DNA from: Paenibacillus larvae subsp. larvae
GTDB taxonomy: Bacteria; Bacillota; Bacilli; Paenibacillales; NBRC-103111
DNA length: 64,000 nt
Direction: 5' to 3'
Assembly (NCBI RefSeq): GCF_002003265.1
Contig: NZ_CP019687.1
Location: forward strand, 930,001 to 994,000
Part shown: positions 17,816 to 25,450 of the stretch, piece after piece
How positions within the stretch are numbered: position 1 is the stretch's first letter
Layout: every line of letters begins with the position of its first letter
Translations under genes and position numbers: made by a program
The notes under the pieces: model-generated
Databases searched by the model: none
The model's input: the letters and a program-made list of their open reading frames with translations, nothing else
What the model was told of the DNA's origin: nothing

Positions 17816-18427
17816 ATGCTGGATAATCTTTATGTAGTAGATAATTTCTATGAAGATCCTAATTCTATTAGGAATGTAGCTTTACATGTGAAATACTTAA
17901 AATTCGGCGATAATGCCAATTACCCGGGATATGAGAGCCTCCAGGCATTCTATACCCAAGACCACGCTATGAAATTTGAAGAGTTAATGAAGCGGAAAAT
18001 ATATATTAATCCGGACCGGTATATATACGGAAAGTTCAGATATTCGCCGGACGGCTCTAAATCTTACAGTGATATGCATATTGACAGTCCGGATTGGGCT
18101 GCGATGATTTATTTGACCAGCGATAAAGATTGTAAAGGCGGTTTGGGAATTTACCGCCATAAAAATACAGGAATATTTAAAGTGCCACAGAATAGAGAGA
18201 AATTTAAGGAATTGGGTTATGAGGACTTTTATGATATGGATCGAAGGCTTGTAGTACCTGAGACTAAAAATTTAGCAGCTTGGGAATTGATAGAATTGAT
18301 TCCTATGAGATACAATAGGCTGGTTTTATTTAAAGGGTCAATGTATTTTCATTCCATTACTGAAAAGTTTGGAACGACCGTTGAAGATTCCAGATTGACG
18401 CACAGTTTCTTCTTCAATGAAAAGTAG
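17816..18427 (+). CDS. 2OG-Fe(II)-oxygenase-like protein
   Basis: A 203-residue protein with a cupin-type iron-binding pattern: HID at residues 88-90, a distal His in YFHSITEKFG near residue 179, and a basic residue in SRLTHSFFF. AAMIYLTSDKDCKGGLGIY is the usual strand after the HxD motif. The family is probably the DUF6445-like branch of 2-oxoglutarate-dependent oxygenases, used for side-chain hydroxylation. ATG 17816 follows GAGGGGG. An upstream in-frame ATG only adds residues overlapping the previous gene. Its place behind an HprK-like gene suggests peptide tailoring; the substrate is unknown. Confidence 0.6.
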   Translation: MLDNLYVVDNFYEDPNSIRNVALHVKYLKFGDNANYPGYESLQAFYTQDHAMKFEELMKRKIYINPDRYIYGKFRYSPDGSKSYSDMHIDSPDWAAMIYLTSDKDCKGGLGIYRHKNTGIFKVPQNREKFKELGYEDFYDMDRRLVVPETKNLAAWELIELIPMRYNRLVLFKGSMYFHSITEKFGTTVEDSRLTHSFFFNEK

Positions 18428-18717
18428 ACTTCAGATGAATGGAATTACTCGAAGGACCAGCAACAAGCCAGGAAACAGCCTCTAACAAACGAATGTACTA
18501 GCGCTATTTGGTTGTGCTACTTCGATTACATGGCTGAACCATTCCCCAAATCTCGGAAATCATGCACCGCACACCTAAGGGCGACTGCATGCACAAATAT
18601 CGGGATGGGGAATTGAAAAAACTGAAATTAGATCACTTTCTTGGTGAATAGCGGAAATTATAGAATGAGCAAACCCTGTAGCTTACACACTTATCGCTCA
18701 TAACATCTACTACACCA
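18428..18717. other. Intergenic, no supported gene
   Basis: Apart from a 29-codon frame near 18563-18652 without a ribosome site, I see nothing here. The region runs into the 3' end of an IS630 element. Confidence 0.4.
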
Positions 18718-19888
18718 TCAATCCTTAAATTGTGGGTAAAGACGTTTTAATTTGATTCTTGCTTCGTCGGTGGTAAACTGCCAGTCGACACCCTTTTGTT
18801 TTTGGTTTCGGTTACTTTCCCATGCCGATAGCTCAAGAACTAATTCGGATATGGAAGGTATGCGTCGTCCCAGGCATTGACTCGTCATCACGCTTCAGTT
18901 CAATCTCTGCGATATTTAGCCAGCTACCATGCTTCGGTGTGTAATGAATCTCCAACCGTTTAGCCAAGCGACGGGCCGTTTCGGGCTCGAACGCTTGATA
19001 GAGGGAAGCGATGGAGTGGGTGTTTAAATTATCCATTACTAATTTGATTTTTGGAGCATTTGGGATAATGAACGTCCAATAATTCCCGAACTTGCTCCAC
19101 CCAGTCGATACGAGTTCGCCGTTCGCGCACCGCGACATGACGCCAACCTGCTAAAGGTTCTGTGAAGATGAAAATGCTGCAGGTTCCATTGCGGACATAC
19201 TCACTATCTTCCCGCAAGGACTTGGCGGGTTTCATCGGGATCGGTTGCCTAGCTTCATCCATTTAATTGATATACGGTTTTTCGTCCATACAAATGACCG
19301 GACAGTCGGCGTTATAAGGCAACTGATATACATCCAGGACGTCCTCCATCGTCGCCACAAACGCCGCATTCTGCTCAGGAGGGATACCAGCATTTACGAA
19401 GGTGAGGTTTGAGTTCGTTTTTTTAAGACTTGCCTGACGGTCTCGTGAGAGATGCTGTCGATGTATTTCAGCTCTACCGCTCGATCGGCCAAAAGTTCCA
19501 GTGTCCAGCGGCTCCTGCCACTTGGAGGGGCGCTACAACTAAGTGCGATGATTTTTGCCTCGACTTCACCAGTGACTTTTGGTGGAACCGGCGGCGTAGC
19601 TCGTTTTTTTCTTCCGATGGCGCCTTCCCAGCCTTGCTGGGCATACGCTTTTCGGACGATATATACCGTGTTCACGTGCACTTGCATCCGCTCGGCAATC
19701 TCTAGCTCCTTCAAAGAACCACCGCCGGGTCTGTTTTCATCGGCTACCAGCAAGATTTGGGCGCGTCTAATGGCTCGTGCCGATGATTGGCCTTTGGAAA
19801 TGAGGGCTCGTAAGCTTGCTTGTTCTTCCACGGTTAAACGGACGGGATTTTGATCGGGCGCATATGTCGACTTCTCTTTTTGGAACAA
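18718..19888 (-). mobile_element. Degenerate IS630-family transposase
   Basis: Read on the minus strand: an N-terminal helix-turn-helix region (19888-19394; LTVEEQASLRALISKG, RMQVHVNTVYIVRKAY), then the DDE catalytic pieces [18 protein letters not shown] and [10 protein letters not shown]. The typical end QKGVDWQFTTDEARIKLKRL lies just before a TGA at 18718-18720. The parts lie in at least four frames and one stop interrupts after PYIN, so no full transposase can be made. Terminal repeats were not found by eye. It bounds the RiPP-like relic region. Confidence 0.85.
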
Positions 19889-19994
19889 CTATACCACATT
19901 CATCCAATCTATACTATTAGGTTTGAGAGGCTACTAGTGGAATTGGTCTCCCATGGACCTCTGTAAAGAAAGTGGACACTTGGCTAACGTATAA

Positions 19995-20155
19995 CTAAGC
20001 AGACTTCTTCTTTTTATTTTGAAAAAGAGCCGCATACTGAACAGGCGACAAATAGCCCAAAGCTCTATGGATTCTTTTACGATTGTAGAAGAATTCAATG
20101 TACCTGAATATCGCTTGGTGAGCTTCCTGCTTGGTCTTAAACCTATATAGCTGCA
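19995..20155 (-). mobile_element. C-terminal fragment of an IS3-family transposase
   Basis: The minus strand reads YRFKTKQEAHQAIFRYIEFF, YNRKRIHRALGYLSPVQYAA and a stop at 19995-19997. This is the end of the IS3 OrfB integrase core (YN..R.H..LGY.SP..Y). The rest is missing. It differs from the complete IS3 element at 48.9-50.6 kb. Confidence 0.8.
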
Positions 20156-20226
20156 TTATTTATTTTATAATTGTGTAAAATTGAATAAAAGGAAAAAGGA
20201 ATTCGATACATAAAGGAGTTGGAAAG

Positions 20227-21424
20227 TTGAAAGCATCATTTAAAGTTAACATCCCTCCAGTCTTTTATTTATGGGTAGGGCAAGGCATTTCCAGTATCGG
20301 GTCGATGGTCTACAATATTGCGCTGGCGTGGTATGTGATGAAGCAAACTGGCTCTCCGCTTGTCATGGGGACTGTATTGTTAGTCGGAATGGTTCCCAAG
20401 ATTGTGCTTTCCATCATTGCCGGGATCGTAGGAGATAAGGTCTCGAAGAAAAAATTCCTAATTATTGTTGATTTGCTGCGATTTACGCTGACCACGGCTT
20501 GGGGGATTTCTTTAATTGGCAGAACGTTTAATCTAGTTGAGGTTTATATATTCACCTTTTCGCTGTCAATGGTCGATGCCGTCTTTAATCCGGTATACGG
20601 AGCATTGATCCCGGAGTTGATCAAGAAGGATAACGTGACTTGGGCAGCCTCAATCAATCAGATGGTCTTTCGTACAGCAACGATTTTGGCTCCGTCTGTG
20701 GCAGGGTTTGCAATCATGCTGCTCAATTTCAGCCAGTTTGTGCTTTTTAATGGCATCACCTTTCTAGTTGGAGCATTATTCACTTCCCTTTTGCGAATAA
20801 ACGCAAAATTAATCGTTAAGATCAAAAAAAGCAATCTGTTTTCTGATTTAAAAAATGGACTGGTGTATTTTTGGGGCCATAAATTGCTGTTCTGGTCCGT
20901 GTTCCTTATTACTTTAGCCAATATCGCCGTCGTCAGTTATAATGTCAATTTAGTAAATCTTATTCAGAACGAGCTCCAGTTCAGCTCCAGTGACTATGGT
21001 GTCCTCTTGACATTCTATTCCCTTGGTTCTTTTTGGGCACGATGACTTTAGGTGTGATTAAACTTAAAAGCAGACGCGGGTACGTATATATCGTCAGTCT
21101 GCTGCTCGGTGGATTGTTTTATATCTGGATCCCGTTTATTCAAGGCATCATTTTCTATCTTTGATCTTTTTTTTCATTGGCTTTGTATTTGCGATAACGA
21201 GCACCATCTCTACAGCGATCTTGTTTGCAGTACCTTCGGAAGAATTCAGAAGCAGGGTGCTAGGGATTGCCAGTATTTCTTCCCTGCTGTCGCCGCTTGG
21301 CTTTCTGATTTGGGGTGCCATAGGGAGCTATGTCAGTTCAGCGGCAGCGCTCTGTTTGGCAGGAGGGATTATTCTAATAGTAGGATTCATAGGATTCAGG
21401 ACGCCGATAAGAACCTACAACTGA
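20227..21424 (+). CDS. MFS exporter (macrolide-efflux/MFS_3 type), two frameshifts
   Basis: A 12-helix efflux carrier resembling Mef-type macrolide exporters: LWVGQGISSIGSMVYNIALA at the start, IVGDKVSKKKFLIIVDLLRF, LSMVDAVFNPVYGALIPELI. One more T near 21031 (TTTTT) and one near 21163 (CTTTG) restore a frame through GTMTLGVIKLKSRRG, FFFIGFVFAITSTIST and VPSEEFRSRVLGI to 21424, about 400 residues, the normal size. The TTG start has AAGGAG 8 bases upstream. It sits alone, 70 bases after an IS3 scrap; no attenuator or resistance regulator was seen. Confidence 0.75.
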
Positions 21425-21765
21425 GAAAGTCCCCCTGTATTTTAGGTTGAAGGGACATCCGAGGTGTTTTGGGTTGGGGCATGGTTGAAAAATTATGAAA
21501 AATCTCTAATGTAACCCATAATAGACTTAAATAAATTGTAGTTTTTAGGAAAATACTACTATTCTAAAGATTAAAATCAACAAAAATTCGTGTCTCTCTT
21601 CCAAATCAACCCAAGATCAACAACGCTAAACACATCAGCTTAAAAATCATACTTTGTAAATATCGAGATATTTATGAAATGCAGGATTAATTTGATATCT
21701 TTTTGATTTTCCAGACTTTATTGAATAATTTTCAGCTAATTTATTAAATTATTAATAATTTAAAT
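21425..21765. other. AT-rich intergenic stretch, nothing recognised
   Basis: No open frame with a ribosome site, no hairpin with a T run and no repeat stood out between the MFS gene and the helicase fragment. Confidence 0.4.
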
Positions 21766-22032
21766 TTGTTATCGATAAATACTATCCATTCAGTTAAAGG
21801 TAAAGATTTTGATAGTGTGATGGTGGTGTCAAGTCGTCGTAACTCAGGAAGTGGGCATTGGAAAAAATGGATGGAAAAAGAATTGGAATCTGCAAGGATA
21901 TCTTATGTTGCAAATCCTGCTTTCGTAATTTTAACGGGACAAGATTGGGTTATCCGTCTGAATCGTTATCATTATTTTCTAGGTCTACCTGTCCAATTCG
22001 CTTTATTGTGGCTTTTTGGCGTGTATGAATAA
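21766..22032 (+). pseudogene. C-terminal fragment of a UvrD/Rep-type helicase
   Basis: INTIHSVKGKDFDSVMVVSS matches helicase motif V/Va (HSVKGLEFDxV) of UvrD-like enzymes, and ESARISYVAN fits motif VI (RxxYVA.SR). After about 60 residues similarity is lost and the frame ends in unrelated residues. No N-terminal motifs exist upstream. It could come from a repair helicase or a defence-type helicase such as a GajB relative; the piece is too short to tell. Confidence 0.55.
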
Positions 22033-22127
22033 GAGATATATAGTAAAAAAAGGAAGAAATACATGAATATTCATGTTAAACTATAATGCAAGGGGAATTA
22101 AGTAAACAATGAAGGAGAGGCAGAACA

Positions 22128-22892
22128 ATGAGAGGAAAGACAGTTATCATTACAGGGGGTTCCAGCGGCATGGGTAAGGCAATGGCCAAACGCATGGCGA
22201 AGGATGGAGCATCGGTCGTCATTACGGGCCGTTCGGCGGAGAAGCTGGGAGAGGCAAGAGAGGAGATTGAAACGTTTGCAGGACAGGTACTTACTGTGCA
22301 AATGGACGTGCGGCAGCCGGAAGATGTACAGCGTATGGTGGACGAAGCAGCTGCTTCTTTTGGACGTATCCATGCGCTGATTAATAACGCGGCTGGCAAT
22401 TTCTTATGTGCAGCAGAGGACTTATCTATTAATGGCTGGAATGCGGTGATCAACATTGTATTGAACGGAACATTCTATTGCAGTCAGGCAGTCGGTAAGT
22501 ACTGGATTGTTGAAGGCATTCCGGGGAGCATAATTAATATGGTGGCCACGTATGCTTGGGATGCAGGGCCGGGGGTTATTCATTCAGCGAGCGCCAAAGC
22601 AGGCGTATTAGCTATGACGCGCACGCTTGCGGTGGAGTGGGGCCGCCGTTATGGCATCCGGGTCAATGCCATCGCTCCGGGCCTGATCGAGCGAACCGGT
22701 GGAGCAGATAAACTTATTGCTTCCGAAGAAGAAGGAAAGCGCATGCTTGATAGCGTGCCGCTTGGCAGATTGGGGATGCCAGAAGAGATTGCGGGACTTG
22801 CCGCTTTTTTATTGTCAAACGATGCGGCATATATGAACGGTGCATGTTTGACGCTGGATGGAGGGCAATCGTTGAATCAGACATTTGTGTAA
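22128..22892 (+). CDS. fadH: FadH-like 2,4-dienoyl-CoA reductase (SDR family)
   Basis: An NADPH-dependent short-chain dehydrogenase that removes conjugated double bonds during beta-oxidation of unsaturated fatty acids. TGGSSGMGKAMAKRMA is the cofactor site, and NNAAGNF, MVATYAWDAGPGV and SASAKAGVLAMTRTLAVEWG match Bacillus FadH very closely. As in that family the usual Tyr of YxxxK is replaced, here by Ser in HSASAK. Length 254. AAGGAGAG precedes ATG. It is a single gene, converging with a GntR regulator across a hairpin; a link with that regulator is possible. Confidence 0.9.
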   Translation: MRGKTVIITGGSSGMGKAMAKRMAKDGASVVITGRSAEKLGEAREEIETFAGQVLTVQMDVRQPEDVQRMVDEAAASFGRIHALINNAAGNFLCAAEDLSINGWNAVINIVLNGTFYCSQAVGKYWIVEGIPGSIINMVATYAWDAGPGVIHSASAKAGVLAMTRTLAVEWGRRYGIRVNAIAPGLIERTGGADKLIASEEEGKRMLDSVPLGRLGMPEEIAGLAAFLLSNDAAYMNGACLTLDGGQSLNQTFV

Positions 22893-22943
22893 CGTTCAGC
22901 TATCAAAAGTAGAGAAAACAACGTTGATGATAGGTTTAAACCG

Positions 22944-22974
22944 AGACCGTCAGGGATAAATCCCCTGACGGTCT
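22944..22974. terminator. Strong hairpin after fadH
   Basis: AGACCGTCAGGG at 22944-22955 pairs perfectly with CCCTGACGGTCT at 22963-22974. Only a weak T tract follows (TTAAAT), so termination is likely but not certain. Confidence 0.65.
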
Positions 22975-23151
22975 TAAATGGAATACCAATACTCTTTTTC
23001 ATTTGACTATAATCCGGAGTATCCGGTTCGGATAAACCCTGAATTTATTTACGCGCTTAGGTCCAATGCAACACTTCCTAAAGAATTGCATTTTATAGTT
23101 GTCCCTGCTTTGAAAATCCTCTATAGCCGCTTAATCCTCCGCACAATTCGG

Positions 23152-23787
23152 CTACAATAAACTTATAATAATCTCTTTAGTTATCTGTTCAAATGTCAGA
23201 AACGCTTTTTCATATTCATTTTCTTCAAGATACGTAATGAAGTTATCAATTAAACCGATTTGTTCATGCACATACGGTTTTCGTTTTATATAGGAATGTT
23301 TGACTGAGCCTAGCAGTAATTTCCCTTGAATGTGTTTCATTATGTTCATCATCGTTTTATTTTCGGCTGGAATCAGCAACAATTCATGTACTTTCCACAA
23401 TGCATCATAAAATGTTTTTACATCTTCCTTCTCCAAAGCAGCTTTATACTCTTCCAAATACTTTTTCAAGCCGGGGGTATCAAAGTTGTTATCCTTCTTA
23501 ATTGCCTTTTCAATAGAGTGTTTAAGAAATAATAGACGAATCTCTAAAAATTCAGTAATGTCCTCAAATGAAGTTGCCGTCTTGGCTACGGTAATTCCAC
23601 AGTGACTTTGATGGTTGATGAATCCTTCTGATATTAGACGGGAAATTGCATTGCGAATCGGAGTCCTGCTCATATTTAAATCTTTAACTAATCTGGCTTC
23701 CGTTAAACGAAGTCCCTCCTCATATTTGCCTGTTATAATATTATCTTTAATTTTAATATAAGCTGCTTGTACCAATGTTTTCGCCAT
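23152..23787 (-). CDS. GntR-family regulator, FadR/FCD subgroup
   Basis: An N-terminal winged helix (GLRLTEARLVKDLNMSRTPI then RNAISRLISEGF) and an all-helical FCD-type ligand domain with EIRLLFLKHSIEKA and ALWKVHELLL. FCD regulators typically answer to carboxylic acids or acyl-CoA and repress neighbouring catabolic genes. ATG 23787 has AAAGGG at a good distance; ATG 23793 is too close to it. Two TGTATACAA sites lie upstream, suggesting autoregulation. Candidate targets are the convergent fadH or the ruined SDR gene beyond. Confidence 0.88.
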   Translation of the reverse strand: MAKTLVQAAYIKIKDNIITGKYEEGLRLTEARLVKDLNMSRTPIRNAISRLISEGFINHQSHCGITVAKTATSFEDITEFLEIRLLFLKHSIEKAIKKDNNFDTPGLKKYLEEYKAALEKEDVKTFYDALWKVHELLLIPAENKTMMNIMKHIQGKLLLGSVKHSYIKRKPYVHEQIGLIDNFITYLEENEYEKAFLTFEQITKEIIISLL

Positions 23788-23837
23788 CCACATTCCCTTT
23801 CTTCCTATTCAAACTCATTTTCAGATATAGAGGCATA

Positions 23838-23943
23838 GTGTATACAAAATTGAGTTTACCACACAAATTCAGTTACATGCTCCTAATATATTGAAATTGA
23901 CACAAAACCAACAAAAATAAGGAATACAAATTGTATACAATTT
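23838..23943. promoter_or_regulatory. Two candidate GntR operators
   Basis: AAATTGTATACAATTT at 23928-23943 is a perfect 16-bp palindrome. A second copy of its core, GTGTATACAAAATTG, lies at 23838-23852, about 90 bases away and nearer the regulator start. TTGTATACAA is a common operator shape for FCD-type GntR proteins. Confidence 0.6.
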
Positions 23944-23997
23944 TGGTAGAATGAAATTGTCGAGAGGTAGTTTTTTCTATTTCATGTAACGTTTTTA

Positions 23998-24649
23998 TTA
24001 CTCAATCGTTCCACCGTTTGGATGCAAGATTTGCCCTGACATATAGCCTGAGTCGTCTGAAGCTAAAAATACATAGCTTGTGGCAATTTCAAATAGTTGT
24101 CCTGCGCGCATCATAGGTACAGCAAGTGTTTCAGTACCGAATGTTTTAACATATTCAGCCGGAAAACAGGAAACAGTGAGTGGAGTCCAAATGGGTCCCG
24201 ATTTACTCGGATTCCCTTTTCAATTAGAGAGAGGGAGCGGGTGAAGGATAAGATAGCCCCTTTTGAGGCCGAGTAGTCAATTAAGTATTTGTTTCCTCCA
24301 AAAGCAGAACCAGATGTTGTATTGATGATTGTACTGCACTCCTTAAATAAGGGAGAGCGCAGCGTCTGCCAAGTTGCTCTACTCTGTTTTTTGTTTCTTT
24401 CGCGTCCTCATGTTCATAAAGATAAGCAAATAACAACATCCGCACCTTCTTTTGCAAACGCTATGCAACTGCTCTGCCAATTCCGCTATCTCCACCTGTG
24501 ATAATTGCCACTTTATCCCTTAATTTCCCACACGCCTTATAATCTGGATTTTCCGAAATGGGCCTTGGAACCATGATAGATTCAAGTCCGGGTTGCCAAT
24601 CCTGGTGTTGGGGGGGAAGCAACCGGTACGTTTCTACACTTTTGTTCAT
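23998..24649 (-). pseudogene. SDR oxidoreductase (general-stress YdaD/YhdF type), internally deleted
   Basis: The start reads LPPQHQDWQPGLESIMVPRP and then KVAIITGGDSGIGRAVA, the N terminus of the long Bacillus SDR group. After a frame break come ADVVICYLYEHEDAKET, then NYSASKGAISSFTRSLS with the catalytic YSASK, and finally SDDSGYMSGQILHPNGGTIE and the stop. Roughly 100 residues between the first and second thirds are missing, so the gene is dead. It lies just beyond the GntR operators. Confidence 0.75.
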
Positions 24650-24956
24650 ATCCTATATAATTATAAACAGGATACATAGGACATCCCCTTTCCAGGTAAA
24701 AGATTACCTGTATACCATATTCAGATTCTGTATGAGTTATGTTGAAAAAATTCAATTCGCTGCAATTTAGCATTATCTGTGTCTTAAATGTTCTCCTTGT
24801 TTTGATTCTCATCCGTGGCCATTAGCCGATTGGATGGGCTTAAACAGGCCTATTTGATATGCGGGTTCAATCTAAGCAGTTTCATAAAGGTAAAGCTCTC
24901 TCTTTACAGGGGGAGCTTTTTTATTTGGAAATGATAAATCGAAAGAGGTGATATCA
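24650..24956 (+). promoter_or_regulatory. Leader with overlapping hairpins before the MgtC-MgtE chimera
   Basis: GTAAAG at 24890-24895 can pair with CTTTAC at 24902-24907. The overlapping AAAGCTC at 24893-24899 can instead pair with GAGCTTT at 24913-24919, followed by a T run. Two mutually exclusive stems, the second a terminator, look like an attenuator. I do not see the conserved core of the Mg-sensing M-box riboswitch. Nothing else was found between 24650 and 24880. Confidence 0.45.
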
Positions 24957-25385
24957 GTGACAGTAGAAACGGTAATAAAGCTTGGTCTTGCTTTACTTTT
25001 TGGATTATTGATCGGGATCGACAGACAGGTTAAACAAAAACAGCTCGGTCTAAAACCGAGCATGGTTATTTGCATCGCGAGCTGCTTAGTGACGATTGTT
25101 TCCATTGATGTGGTCATTGTATCGCAAACTGATCCGGTGACAGATGTTATGAAGAGGCTTAGTCACGAAGAATCAGGGGCTGAGACCTTTTACTATTTGC
25201 ATGTGACAAATGAGAACAGCCGATTACTTGGTGTTGTATTCCTGAGAGAATTAATTATTTCCTCACCAGATAGCCTCATGAAGGATATCATGAGTCCGCA
25301 GATTATCTCTGTACCGGTTGATGCCAGTCAAAGTGAGGTTCTCCAAATTATTCGGAAATATGGTCTTTTTGCCGTTCCGGTGTGA
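24957..25385 (+). pseudogene. Chimera of MgtC N terminus and MgtE CBS domain
   Basis: Residues 1 to about 50 (VIKLGLALLFGLLIGIDRQV, GLKPSMVICIASCLVTIVSI) are the first helices of an MgtC-type membrane protein. From about residue 55 the frame continues as the CBS region of the Mg transporter MgtE (AETFYYLHVTNENSRLLGVV, SLMKDIMSPQIISVPVDASQ, IIRKYGLFAVPV). It stops exactly where MgtE would go on to its second CBS strand and membrane domain. The join is in frame. GTG 24957 has AAAGAGGTG upstream; the in-frame GTG at 24948 is part of that site. It is most likely a deletion remnant of two Mg-related genes. Confidence 0.75.
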
Positions 25386-25396
25386 TAAATATCACA
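25381..25396. promoter_or_regulatory. Fnr/Crp-type palindrome before the dehydratase activator operon
   Basis: TGTGATAAATATCACA is a perfect palindrome equal to the Bacillus Fnr consensus (TGTGA, six bases, TCACA). It is centred about 62 bases before the start codon at 25451. A TTTAAAT at 25422-25428 could be the -10 element of a class II activated promoter. Confidence 0.65.
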
Positions 25397-25450
25397 CTTT
25401 TAACATAAACTAATCCAAGCTTTTAAATTGAAATAAGGGGGGTAAAAGTT

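Noticed and set aside
18563-18652. 29-codon frame before the IS630 relic
   Set aside because: No ribosome site and no recognisable family; may be a tail of a lost gene.
22978-23160. 60-codon frame between fadH and the GntR gene
   Set aside because: Its start lies at the edge of the fadH terminator hairpin with no ribosome site, the sequence matches nothing, and its end overlaps the 3' end of the GntR gene.
24650-24880. Mg-sensing M-box riboswitch before the MgtC part
   Set aside because: The conserved M-box core was not found by eye; only the terminator-like stems near 24890-24922 are supported.
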